Assembly (NCBI GenBank): GCA_900553935.1
Contig: USFK01000020.1
Coordinates: 1-14,074, forward strand
DNA: 14,074 bases
Source: an uncultured Collinsella sp.
GTDB taxonomy: Bacteria; Actinomycetota; Coriobacteriia; Coriobacteriales; Coriobacteriaceae
Direction of reading: 5' to 3'
Position numbers and translations under genes: made by a program. The notes beneath the pieces were generated by a model. It saw nothing but the letters and a program-made list of their open reading frames with translations. It had not been told where the DNA came from and searched no databases. This document shows positions 6,076 through 13,876 of this stretch, one piece after another (position 1 is the stretch's first letter; each line of letters starts with the position of its first letter).

Positions 6076-7179
6076 TTGTCTACTAACGTCTCTGGCAGCC
6101 CTGTTCTGTCGCTGCTTATTCCCATTTACAATGTTCAGCGCTACCTGCGCGAGTGTCTCGATTCCGCCCTGGCACAGACGCTCAAGGATATTGAGATCAT
6201 CTGCATTAACGACGGGTCGACCGACAACTCGCCGGCGATTATTCGCGAGTATATGGAGCACGATAGGCGCGTCAAGATGATCGACAAGGCCAACAGCGGC
6301 TACGGCGACTCGATGAACCACGGTCTGGAGATGGCGCGCGGCAAGTACGTGGGCATCTTGGAGTCCGATGACTTTATGGCGTCCGACGCACTCGAAAAGC
6401 TTGTCTCGGCCGCCGATAGCAATAATGCCGACTTCGCGAAGGCGAACTTTGATTTCTACTGGTCTAAGCCCGAGGAGCGCCGTTCGCTGCACGAGATGTT
6501 TAAAGCCAAGGACTGTGGCAAGCCGGTGCACCCGAGCGATACGACGCAGTTCTTTAAGCAAAAGCCGTCGATTTGGTCGGCCGTGTACCGTCGCGATTTT
6601 CTTGAGCGCAACGGCATTACGTTCCTGCCGACTCCGGGGGCATCCTTTCAGGACACGTCATTCGCCTTTAAGGTGATCGCGTGCGCCGATAAGGCTGTTT
6701 ACCTGCACGATGCCGTGCTGTCGTATCGCCAGGACAACGAGAATTCCTCGGTCAATTCTTCGGCTAAGGTCTTTTGCGTCAATACCGAGTATGCCGAGAT
6801 TGAGCGTTGGATTCGAGAGGATTATGCCCGCGACCACGCAAGTGATGACGTCGCGCGCATGCTCAAGTTCAATCAGCTCATTAAGTACGATTCGTACATG
6901 TGGAACTACGTGCGTCTAGCGCCTAAGTTCTATAAGGAGTTCCTGGTTCAGATGGCCAAGGAGTTCCAAGCGGCCTTGGACGCGGGGGAGTTTTCGCTTG
7001 ACGATCTCAAGCCGTGGAAGCGCGCAAATCTCGCTGCCATCCTCAAAGATCCTGAGGGCTGGGTTGACGAGCATCCGAGTTTTGCGACGGATGGTGCCTT
7101 GGGGCGTGCTAAGTATTACGCCTCGGTTGGAGGCCCAGGCGTGGTCGCCGCCTTCCTCATCGAATCGCTGAGGGGGTAG
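6076..7179 (+). CDS. GT2 family glycosyltransferase, copy A
   Basis: A 367-residue GT-A glycosyltransferase. The start is TTG at 6076, 5 nt after AAGGAG (6065-6070); this gives MSTNVSGSPVLSLLIPIYNV, the standard GT2 opening. ICINDGSTDNS marks the nucleotide-binding strand. The metal-binding motif is ESDD (residues 96-99) in GILESDDFM. A second conserved block, KPSIWSAVYRRDFL then FLPTPGASFQD, probably forms the acceptor side and catalytic region. No membrane segment is evident, so it is probably cytoplasmic and acts on a lipid-linked acceptor. It is closely related to the gene at 8301-9419, including a 53-bp identical DNA stretch at 6267-6319. It leads the five-gene block, with the next gene 6 bp downstream. 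Sugar specificity is unknown. Confidence 0.88.
   Translation: MSTNVSGSPVLSLLIPIYNVQRYLRECLDSALAQTLKDIEIICINDGSTDNSPAIIREYMEHDRRVKMIDKANSGYGDSMNHGLEMARGKYVGILESDDFMASDALEKLVSAADSNNADFAKANFDFYWSKPEERRSLHEMFKAKDCGKPVHPSDTTQFFKQKPSIWSAVYRRDFLERNGITFLPTPGASFQDTSFAFKVIACADKAVYLHDAVLSYRQDNENSSVNSSAKVFCVNTEYAEIERWIREDYARDHASDDVARMLKFNQLIKYDSYMWNYVRLAPKFYKEFLVQMAKEFQAALDAGEFSLDDLKPWKRANLAAILKDPEGWVDEHPSFATDGALGRAKYYASVGGPGVVAAFLIESLRG
6267..6319 (+). repeat. 53-bp perfect direct repeat, copy 1 (inside GT gene A)
   Basis: These 53 bases are identical to 8486-8538 in the paralogous gene. They encode RVKMIDKANSGYGDSMN within the GT-A domain. Flanking DNA is similar but has scattered differences, mostly at third positions. 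Confidence 0.9.
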
Positions 7180-7185
7180 GTCGGC

Positions 7186-8226
7186 ATGGGAGAGGCCTCG
7201 TGTCCTAAAGCTACCATTGTCGTCCCCGTTTACAACTCTGCGCGCTCCATTCAGCGATGCGTCGATTCGCTGTTGGCCCAGTCCGAGCGCTCGATTCAGG
7301 TTGTCTGCGTCAACGACGGTTCGACCGATGATTCGTTGAACGTGTTGCGCCAGATCGAGCTGGCCGACGATCGCGTACTGGTTATTGACCAGGAAAACGC
7401 GGGCGTCTCGTGCGCTCGAAATGCCGGTATCGATGCCGCCGAGGGCGAGACCGTCTTTTTTGTGGACGCCGACGATTACATCGATGTCCAGACGGTCGAG
7501 CGCGTGCTGCATGCCATGGAGCCTGCAGATGCCGAGGTCTCCGTTTTTGGCGGCGTCTGTGAACCAGCCGATGCTGCCCCCAAACGCGTCCAACAACTCA
7601 TGAGCCCCAAAGCCGGTACCTTCGGCGCCCGTGATCCCCAGTTGCTGTTCCATGCGAATGCGCAGCCCTACGCCTGCCGTGCGGCTTTTTCGCGCGAGCT
7701 GCTCAATCGCGAAGGCATTCGCTTCGCCCCCGGTTTGGCTTTGGGCGAGGACGTTGTCTTCCAATTTGCGGCTTATGCGCTTGCCCGCAAGGCCGTTGTC
7801 ATGCCGGACAAGTTCTACCACTACGTGATGGAGAGCGAATCGGCGACGCATGAGTTCAACAGTGCCGAGGCTCGCGTCAAAAAGCTTGACGCCCACATGA
7901 GGATGCTCGAGGAGGTCTTGGAGGACTGGGCGGCCTACGGTCTTTTGGACCTGTGTCCCGGCGAGCTGATAACTTGGTTTTTAGACCTCATTGTGTTCGA
8001 CCTGGCGCGCTTGGATGCCGATGACTTCCATCGCGTGGCGGCTCGCGTCAACATGGACCTCACGACGTTTTTGGGAACGGAGTGGGCGGATATGCCTGCT
8101 AAGGGCGCCGTTTGCCGTGTTGCCCACAAGCTCGTTGCGGCGACCTCGGGCGTTTCGATGGCAGACGCCACGCTGTTCTATCTTTCGACTCGCGGTCTCA
8201 AAGCCTGCCTGGAGCGCTTTATCTAA
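7186..8226 (+). CDS. GT2 family glycosyltransferase, copy B
   Basis: A 346-residue GT-A glycosyltransferase. The ATG at 7186 is 6 bp after the previous stop, and the G-rich ribosome site (GAGGGGGT) overlaps that stop, indicating translational coupling. The first strand is KATIVVPVYNSARSI, followed by VCVNDGSTDDS, and then SCARNAGIDAAEG, the usual GT2 helix. The metal-binding motif is DADD (residues 94-97) in FFVDADDYI. QPYACRAAFSRELL and LALGEDVVFQFAAYALARK form the acceptor-side region. The second half, after about residue 230, is helical and not recognised. It resembles the gene at 9432-10499 in layout and in these blocks more than it resembles its immediate neighbours. Its probable role is another sugar-addition step of the same glycan. 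Confidence 0.87.
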   Translation: MGEASCPKATIVVPVYNSARSIQRCVDSLLAQSERSIQVVCVNDGSTDDSLNVLRQIELADDRVLVIDQENAGVSCARNAGIDAAEGETVFFVDADDYIDVQTVERVLHAMEPADAEVSVFGGVCEPADAAPKRVQQLMSPKAGTFGARDPQLLFHANAQPYACRAAFSRELLNREGIRFAPGLALGEDVVFQFAAYALARKAVVMPDKFYHYVMESESATHEFNSAEARVKKLDAHMRMLEEVLEDWAAYGLLDLCPGELITWFLDLIVFDLARLDADDFHRVAARVNMDLTTFLGTEWADMPAKGAVCRVAHKLVAATSGVSMADATLFYLSTRGLKACLERFI

Positions 8227-8257
8227 TTCCAAGCGCTGCCGCCCGCCGCAACTCGGC

Positions 8258-8266
8258 TGCTAAAAT
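8258..8266 (+). promoter_or_regulatory. Candidate extended -10 promoter inside the GT block
   Basis: TGCTAAAAT is an extended -10 (TGN plus TAAAAT, 8261-8266) in the 74-bp gap before the third GT gene. No good -35 is visible at the usual distance. This gap is the only sizeable one in the block, so a second transcription start here is plausible. Confidence 0.4.
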
Positions 8267-8300
8267 AACCCTGTTACACGCTATTCAACAGGAGGTTCTC

Positions 8301-9419
8301 TTGCAGAACTCTGATACCCCTAAAGTTTCGCTGCTTGTTCCCATCTGCAATGTCGAGCGCTATCTGCGCGAGTGCCTCGATTCCGCCGTGGCGCAGACGC
8401 TCAAGGACATTGAGATCATTTGCATCAACGATGGCTCTACCGATAGCTCGCCGGATATCATTCGCGAGTACATGGAGCGCGATGAGCGCGTCAAGATGAT
8501 CGACAAGGCCAACAGCGGCTACGGCGACTCGATGAACCGCGGCTTGGAGATGGCGCGCGGTGAGTACGTGGGCATCCTTGAGTCCGATGACTTTATGTTT
8601 GAGGACTCGCTCCAAAAGCTGGTCGCCAAGGCCGATGCTGAACATGCCGATGTGGTAAAGGGCGACTTTTACCTGTATTGGTCCACGCCCAGCGAGCGCC
8701 GTGAACTGTTTGGGATTATTGACGAGCACATGACAGGCGCGGCGTATCGCCCCGTCGATCGTCCGGGGATCTTCTACCGCAAACCTTCCATTTGGTCGGC
8801 TATCTATCGACGCGAGTTCCTCAACGACAATCAGATTCGGTTCCTTCCCACGCCGGGTGCCTCGTATCAGGACGCAGGCTTTAACTTTAAGGTTTGGGCT
8901 TGCGCCGAGCGTGCCGCGTTTATTGCGGACCCCATTTTGTGCTATCGCCAGGATAACGAGAAGAGCTCCGTTAATTCGCCCAACAAGGTGTTTTGCGTGT
9001 GCGACGAATATGCCGAGATGCAACGTTTTTTGGACGAGCGTCCCGAGCTCAAGGCTCAGCTCCAGGGCATTTTAATGCGCATGAAGGTCGATGCGTACCG
9101 TTGGAATGATGAACGCCTGGTCGATGAGCTGCGTGAGCAGTTTTGGAAGAAAGCCTCGCCCGAGCTCAAGGCCGATTGGGATGCCGGTCGCTTTGACCTG
9201 TCGCTGTTCGATCCGCGTGGCGAGACCGACTTGCGCCTGATGGTCAAATCGCCCCGTGTCTATATCGATTCGCGCTTTGACTTTAAGAAACCGGGCAAGC
9301 TCAATACGTTTAAGCACTACTTTAAGATCGGCGGCCTGCCGCTGGTCTGGCGCGTGCTGACGTATCAGCACGTCTACGGCGACAATCCGCACCCCGATGA
9401 CGTTCCGGCCGCACAGTAG
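8301..9419 (+). CDS. GT2 family glycosyltransferase, copy A' (paralogue of the gene at 6076)
   Basis: A 372-residue GT-A glycosyltransferase. The TTG at 8301 is chosen because a perfect AGGAGG (8290-8295) lies 5 nt upstream; it gives MQNSDTPKVSLLVPICNVER. The metal-binding motif is ESDD (94-97). KPSIWSAIYRREFL, FLPTPGASYQD, CYRQDNEKSSVNS and KVFCVCDEYAEM follow in the same order as in copy A. The first strand reads VPICNVERY where Tyr is usual (PIYNV), a minor departure. The C-terminal 100 residues differ more from copy A, so acceptor preference may have changed after duplication. Unlike the tightly coupled genes around it, it is preceded by a 74-bp gap with a possible promoter. The next gene starts 12 bp downstream. 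Confidence 0.88.
   Translation: MQNSDTPKVSLLVPICNVERYLRECLDSAVAQTLKDIEIICINDGSTDSSPDIIREYMERDERVKMIDKANSGYGDSMNRGLEMARGEYVGILESDDFMFEDSLQKLVAKADAEHADVVKGDFYLYWSTPSERRELFGIIDEHMTGAAYRPVDRPGIFYRKPSIWSAIYRREFLNDNQIRFLPTPGASYQDAGFNFKVWACAERAAFIADPILCYRQDNEKSSVNSPNKVFCVCDEYAEMQRFLDERPELKAQLQGILMRMKVDAYRWNDERLVDELREQFWKKASPELKADWDAGRFDLSLFDPRGETDLRLMVKSPRVYIDSRFDFKKPGKLNTFKHYFKIGGLPLVWRVLTYQHVYGDNPHPDDVPAAQ
8486..8538 (+). repeat. 53-bp perfect direct repeat, copy 2 (inside GT gene A')
   Basis: Identical to 6267-6319 in the first gene of the block, at the equivalent codons and in the same frame. See the first copy for the encoded residues. Confidence 0.9.
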
Positions 9420-9431
9420 GAGCACTTGACT

Positions 9432-10499
9432 ATGGCTACTTCCAAGATTTCTGTTGTCGTTCCCATCTATAAAGTGGAGGAGTGCCTGGCCTGGTGCCTG
9501 GACTCCCTGCTTGCGCAGGACATGCCCGATTGGGAAGGCGTACTGGTTAACGATGGCTCGCCGGATGGTTCGCGCGATATTGCGGCTGCCTATTGCGAAA
9601 AGGACGCGCGCTTTACGCTGGTCGATAAGGAGAACGGCGGCCTGTCGAGCGCGCGTAATGCGGGCATTGCTGCGTCCACGGCGCCTATCGTTGCGTTTTT
9701 GGATTCCGACGACCGGTTTACGCTCGATGCATGCCGCGTGATCGTCGATGCCTTTGAGCGCGAGGACTGCGACGTTTTGACCTTTGGCGCGAATCCGTAT
9801 CCGCTCGAGGCGGGGTATCCGTGGCTTAAATATGTGCTGAGCCCGCGCGATGTGTCGTTTGAAGGCTATAGCTCTGACCTGCTGTTTAAGGAAGCGTCTC
9901 GCCCCTTTGCATGGCGCACCGCCTGCAAGCGTGAGTTTTTGCTGGGCAACGGGATCGTGTTTGACGAAACCGTTAAGTATGGCGAGGACCAGGTCTTCGA
10001 TTTTGCCGTGTACGGTCGTTCGCGTAAGACCGCGCTTATCTCGAACAAGCTGTATGACTACCGCGTGGCGCGCAAGGGCTCGCTTATGGACACCATGCGT
10101 TATGACGACGAGACGCGACTGCTGGAGCACGTGAAGATTTACTCCGCGGTGCTGGCTGACTGGCAACGCGACGGTCTCGATGTCCAGTATGCCGATGACC
10201 TGGCGTACTTCCTATGCGATCTGGTGCTGTACGATGCGCTCAGGTTGCTGGGTTCGGACTGCAGCAAGGTGTTTGCCGCCGTTGCCGCGGCGCTTGCCGG
10301 TTCTGCCGTGGGCAGCGATGCTGCGCTCGCACAATGCGCTCCTTCTGTTGCCGCTATGGTGCGTGCGGCGCTTACCAGCAAGGCCCCCAATGCCCGTGAG
10401 TGCAAAAAGCTCATGTTCGATTACGACGTCTTGAGGTTTGGACGCCTGGGTGCCTGCAAACGTATGGCAGCGAACGCCCTGGGAAAGCGAGAAGTGTAG
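9432..10499 (+). CDS. GT2 family glycosyltransferase, copy B'
   Basis: A 355-residue GT-A glycosyltransferase. The ATG at 9432 is preferred over an in-frame TTG at 9426 because AGGAG (9418-9422) is 9 nt from the ATG and only 3 nt from the TTG. It opens KISVVVPIYKVEECL, then VLVNDGSPDGS, GGLSSARNAGIAAS, and the metal-binding motif DSDD (residues 91-94) in AFLDSDDRF. SRPFAWRTACKREFL and VKYGEDQVFDFAVYGRSRK match the corresponding blocks of the gene at 7186-8226, which supports common ancestry. The C-terminal region (from about residue 255) is alanine-rich and helical, with no clear membrane segment. Its stop codon directly abuts the start of the next gene, so the two are probably translated together. 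Confidence 0.87.
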   Translation: MATSKISVVVPIYKVEECLAWCLDSLLAQDMPDWEGVLVNDGSPDGSRDIAAAYCEKDARFTLVDKENGGLSSARNAGIAASTAPIVAFLDSDDRFTLDACRVIVDAFEREDCDVLTFGANPYPLEAGYPWLKYVLSPRDVSFEGYSSDLLFKEASRPFAWRTACKREFLLGNGIVFDETVKYGEDQVFDFAVYGRSRKTALISNKLYDYRVARKGSLMDTMRYDDETRLLEHVKIYSAVLADWQRDGLDVQYADDLAYFLCDLVLYDALRLLGSDCSKVFAAVAAALAGSAVGSDAALAQCAPSVAAMVRAALTSKAPNARECKKLMFDYDVLRFGRLGACKRMAANALGKREV

Positions 10500-12986
10500 A
10501 TGAGTATCAAGCGTTTGGCACTTTGCCGCAGTCAGGGCCGTCTGTTTGTGCTGCTTCGTTTTGCCGGTCAGGATGTCGCCGCGCTTATTGAACGGGAGGG
10601 TTCTCAAGCGTTTGCCCATGCGACGACGAGCGGTTCTTGTGTGCCGTCGCTGGTGCTCCCGGTCGATCATGGCCGTGTGCTGGCGCTTTGCCCTTCCGTT
10701 TCCGATTACGAGCGCGAGCTCGCCGTCTTGGTGCTTCCCTTTTTGGACAGCTCGTCGATGGATGTCGTTTTTGCATCCGGTGGCCAAAGGTTGGGCTCCA
10801 TTCGCCTCGATAGCCGCGTGGCCAAGCTGGAATCCAAGATTAACTACAAAGCAAAGTCTGCGTTGTGCGCACTGATTCGCGATGCGCAGCGCGGCGAATG
10901 CAGCGGTCGCTACGAGATCGATGCCATTCGCTATTTGCCGGCAGACGCCGGCGCGGTGTGGCGCTATGAGGTTACCTGGGCGGGAGACCCCCAGTGCGCA
11001 CCTGAGTTCCAGATCTTCGATACGCATATGAACGCCATCGATGTCACCGTGCATGTGTTTGAGTCGCAGACCGATGTGCCGCAACAGAACGGATGCCGTG
11101 TCAATAAAACGTATCTGAGCGTTGAGATGCCTTGGGATATACGAGATTTTGTCGCGATTGCGAGCGATCTCACGGAGCAGATTCAGAGTGGTTTTTGCGC
11201 TATGGATGGTCGCCTGTACAACGGCATGGTCGACGACAGTTGGAACCGCATGAAGGACGCGCGTGCAGACGACGCAGCTTATCGACGTTGGTTTGAGCAG
11301 CATCGCGCAAAGTCGGGCGATTTGGCGTGCCAGCGTGTCGCTTCGGTGACCTTTGCCTATAGGCCGCTCGTGAGCATTGTGGTGCCGTGCTACAAAACCG
11401 ATCGGGTCTACCTGCGCGAGCTGCTGGACTCGGTGCTAGCCCAGAGCTATGACAACTGGGAATTGCTGCTTATGGACGCCTCGCCCGAATGGGATGCGGT
11501 GGCCAATCTTGCGGCTGCCGCCAATGACGAGCGGGTTTGTCGTATTGAGCTGCCTGGCAACGGCGGCATTGTGCTCAACACCAACGCTGGTATTCAGCAG
11601 GCGACTGGAGACTACATCGCGTTCTTGGACCATGACGACATTCTGGAACCGGACGCGTTATTCCAGTATGTTTCCGCGCTGAACAAGGCTGCCGAGGGCG
11701 AGCGTCCCCAGGTCCTGTTCTGCGACGAGGACATGTTCCAGAAAACGGGGGAGTGGGGCCAGCCGGTCTTTAAGACGCAGCTCAACGTTGACCTGCTCTA
11801 TAGCCATAACTGCGTGACGCATTTCCTGATGGTGGAGAAGGCGCTTATCGATCGTATTGGCATGTCCCCAGAAGACGTTGCGGGCGCCCAGGACTACGAC
11901 CTGACGCTTCGCTGCCTTGCGGCGGGCGCGCGGTTTGAGCATGTTGCGCACGTGCTGTATCACTGGCGCGTTCATCCGGGGTCGACCGCCGATGGCTCTG
12001 CCGATAGCAAGCCGTATGCCATTGAAGCCGGGCGCCTTGCGCTGCAGCGTCACTTTAACGAGCTGGGCATTTGCGGAACGGTCGAGGAGACCGAGACGCC
12101 GTTTGTCTATCGCATGCGCTATGCGCTGCCGGAGCCTGCGCCGCTGGTGAGCATTGTGATTCCCACCAAGGACCACGTTGAGACGCTCGATGCCTGTGTG
12201 ATGTCGATTGCCCAGAAGGCCACGTATGCCAACTATGAGATCGTCTTGGTGGAGAACAACAGCGAAGCCCCGGAGACGTTTGCGTATTACGAAATCCTGC
12301 CGGAGCGCGTGACCGCTACGTCTGGCGGTAAGGGCACTGCGCGCGTTGTGTACTGGCCGGGTGAGTTCAATTACTCCCAGATCATCAACTTTGGCGTTGA
12401 GCATGCTAAGGGCGACTATCTACTGCTGCTCAACAACGATACCGAGGTCATAAGCCCGGACTTTATCGAAGAGATGATGGGTTATCTGCAGCGTCCCGAT
12501 GCGGGCGTGGTGGGTGCCAAACTCTATTTTGCCGATCATCTGGTGCAGCATGCCGGCATTTTGGTTGGCGTGCGTGGTGCGCTTGCCCATGCTAACCAGG
12601 ACTTCTCGGCAAAGCGTGAGGGCTATCTTGCCCGCGCTGTGCGTCCGGGCAACTTTAGTGCCGTAACGGGCGCCTGCCAGATGGTCCGACGCGAGGTGTT
12701 TGAGCAGGTTGAAGGTTACGACGAGGAGCTCGCCGTTGGCTTTAACGATGCAGATTTTTGCCTGCGCGCATGGGAGGCGGGCTACCGCACCATCTTTACG
12801 CCTTATGCCGAGCTGTACCACTACGAGTTCACTTCGCGCGGCAGGGAAGAGGCCAACGAGGAAAAGCTGCGCCGCTGGAAGCGAGAGCAGGCACTGTTCA
12901 TGCAGCGCTGGCCGGAGTTCTTCCTCGATGGCGATCCGTGGTTGGGGCCAAACCTATCTGCCGAGAGTGAGTATTTCTCGGTCTAA
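10500..12986 (+). CDS. Large glycosyltransferase with two GT2 domains
   Basis: An 828-residue protein whose ATG (10500) immediately follows the previous TAG. Residues 1 to about 285 match nothing I recognise; they look soluble and mixed alpha/beta. The first GT-A domain starts at PLVSIVVPCYK (residue 289) and has the metal-binding motif DHDD (377-380) in AFLDHDDILEPDA. A helical linker follows. The second domain starts at PLVSIVIPTKD (residue 548) and has NNDTEV at 645-650 in place of DXD, as in the WbbL/rhamnosyltransferase branch. FNDADFCLRAWEAGYR later matches the usual 'DxDxCLR' acceptor-site helix. Tandem GT2 proteins of this type occur in O-antigen, capsule and wall-glycan clusters and often add two residues of a repeat unit. 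It is probably the last gene of the block. No clear terminator follows immediately. Confidence 0.87.
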   Translation: MSIKRLALCRSQGRLFVLLRFAGQDVAALIEREGSQAFAHATTSGSCVPSLVLPVDHGRVLALCPSVSDYERELAVLVLPFLDSSSMDVVFASGGQRLGSIRLDSRVAKLESKINYKAKSALCALIRDAQRGECSGRYEIDAIRYLPADAGAVWRYEVTWAGDPQCAPEFQIFDTHMNAIDVTVHVFESQTDVPQQNGCRVNKTYLSVEMPWDIRDFVAIASDLTEQIQSGFCAMDGRLYNGMVDDSWNRMKDARADDAAYRRWFEQHRAKSGDLACQRVASVTFAYRPLVSIVVPCYKTDRVYLRELLDSVLAQSYDNWELLLMDASPEWDAVANLAAAANDERVCRIELPGNGGIVLNTNAGIQQATGDYIAFLDHDDILEPDALFQYVSALNKAAEGERPQVLFCDEDMFQKTGEWGQPVFKTQLNVDLLYSHNCVTHFLMVEKALIDRIGMSPEDVAGAQDYDLTLRCLAAGARFEHVAHVLYHWRVHPGSTADGSADSKPYAIEAGRLALQRHFNELGICGTVEETETPFVYRMRYALPEPAPLVSIVIPTKDHVETLDACVMSIAQKATYANYEIVLVENNSEAPETFAYYEILPERVTATSGGKGTARVVYWPGEFNYSQIINFGVEHAKGDYLLLLNNDTEVISPDFIEEMMGYLQRPDAGVVGAKLYFADHLVQHAGILVGVRGALAHANQDFSAKREGYLARAVRPGNFSAVTGACQMVRREVFEQVEGYDEELAVGFNDADFCLRAWEAGYRTIFTPYAELYHYEFTSRGREEANEEKLRRWKREQALFMQRWPEFFLDGDPWLGPNLSAESEYFSV

Positions 12987-12990
12987 GGCA

Positions 12991-13095
12991 ATGGGTTTAG
13001 GAAGTCCTGAACTTTCTTTCGCTATGAGCTTGGAAGAAAGCAATGGTGGACTACTAACTAAGTCATATTACGAAAGCTCGATACTTCCGCGATAA
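12991..13095 (+). other. Short orphan ORF of 34 codons, unrecognised
   Basis: Starts 4 bp after the GT stop codon with ATG at 12991 and encodes a 34-residue peptide with SFAMSLEESNGGLL and SYYESSILPR. The composition looks protein-like, but there is no proper ribosome site: AAGG is only 2 nt from the ATG. It could be the surviving end of a decayed gene. I do not recognise a family. Confidence 0.25.
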
Positions 13096-13138
13096 GTTTA
13101 TACAAGCTTATACAGCTCGATATTATTCGATATAAGTA
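13096..13138. other. AT-rich junction with short repeats
   Basis: This 43-bp AT-rich stretch contrasts with its GC-rich neighbours. It contains TCGATAT twice, about 10 bp apart, TTATACA twice, and the inverted pair CTTATA/TATAAG. It lies exactly where the reading frame of the truncated ATPase begins, so it looks like a deletion or insertion scar. No known element end is recognised. Confidence 0.4.
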
Positions 13139-13744
13139 GATATCGCACTTGCCTTTGCCGGCTTACCCGCCGGCGTTATGGATCTTATTAACGGCAAGGC
13201 GCTTACGTTCTTGCGTCGTGCCCTCTCCGAAGATCTGGCGCCTATCAACCAGGTGGAGGTAGCGCTCTCTATGGGCGATAGCTTTGTCGCGACTGGTTTG
13301 ACCATAGAGGACGATCTTCTGTCGAGAGCCGCTAAGGCCACTAAGGGCTATGCCTATCTGGTGCAACTGGTCGGTTACTCCATTTGGCAACGCGCCAACT
13401 TGCATCGTGCCAAAAGTGCCATTGTGAGCGAGGGCGACGTCACCGAAGGCATTGCGCTGGCAGAGGCTCGTTTTCACGATGTTGTTCACGAGCCCGCGAT
13501 TTCTGGACTTGGACTCAACGATATCAAATACCTTTTGGCCATGTGCGAGGATAAGCAGCAGTCCAAATCATCTGAGATTGCTAAACGCATGGGTAAAAAG
13601 ACCAATGAGGTCAGCTCTATTAGGGCTAAGCTGCTTCAAAGAGAGGTTATTCAAGCTCCGCAGAGGGGCTACGTGCAGTTTGCCGTGCCGGACCTAGATA
13701 TCTATCTGCGAGAGAACGCCGCGGAGATTCTCGAGCGGTTCTAA
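13139..13744 (+). pseudogene. C-terminal remnant of an archaeal-type (PF01637-like) ATP-binding protein
   Basis: The frame is open from GTA at 13136 and carries recognisable homology from codon 13139: DIALAFAGLP, then LTFLRRAL. This is the strand and helix that follow Walker B in the archaeal-type ATPases common in gut actinobacteria. The lid region follows (SRAAKATKGYAYLVQLVGYSIW), then a winged-helix-like C-terminus (IAKRMGKKTNEVSSIRAKLLQREVI) ending PDLDIYLRENAAEILERF. About 200 N-terminal residues, with Walker A and Walker B, are missing, and a TAA lies in frame at 13133. An internal ATG at 13178 could give a 188-residue product, but it has no ribosome site and would start in the middle of the ATPase fold. 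Intact relatives are about 380-400 residues. I treat it as a decayed gene. Confidence 0.65.
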
Positions 13745-13797
13745 ATCGAGGCATGAATAGCCGCCGGTTAACTGCCCTTGTCGACTTGGCTCGCGTC

Positions 13798-13840
13798 CCC
13801 CCCAATCTAGTAGACTCTGAACCGTTGCTAGATTGGGGGG
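13798..13840. terminator. Long perfect inverted repeat, possible terminator
   Basis: CCCCCCAATCTAG (13798-13810) and CTAGATTGGGGGG (13828-13840) are perfect 13-bp complements. Three further pairs including G-U extend the stem to 16 bp with an 11-nt loop. ATTTT follows on the plus strand, so it could terminate transcription from the left. The arms are unusually long and the C/G runs pure, so an end or scar of a mobile element is also possible. Confidence 0.5.
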
Positions 13841-13845
13841 ATTTT

Positions 13846-13867
13846 CCATGAAACGCTCCATGAAACG
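13846..13867 (+). repeat. Direct repeat CCATGAAACG x2, 12-bp period
   Basis: CCATGAAACG occurs at 13846-13855 and at 13858-13867 with CT between. It lies just right of the long inverted repeat and at the boundary where similarity to the toxin fragment stops. In that fragment's frame it encodes a duplicated RFME, suggesting local slippage or an insertion footprint. Confidence 0.6.
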
Positions 13868-13876
13868 AGTTTCCGG

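Noticed and set aside
9426..9431. TTG at 9426 as start of the fourth GT gene
   Set aside because: It is only 3 nt from AGGAG; the ATG at 9432 has normal spacing.
13157..13174. GCCGGC-TTACCC-GCCGGC hairpin
   Set aside because: It lies within the conserved AGLPAG codons of the ATPase remnant and is explained by GC-rich coding.
13178..13744. Complete 188-residue gene starting at 13178
   Set aside because: There is no ribosome site, and homology clearly extends upstream of that ATG, so it is the end of a longer truncated gene.
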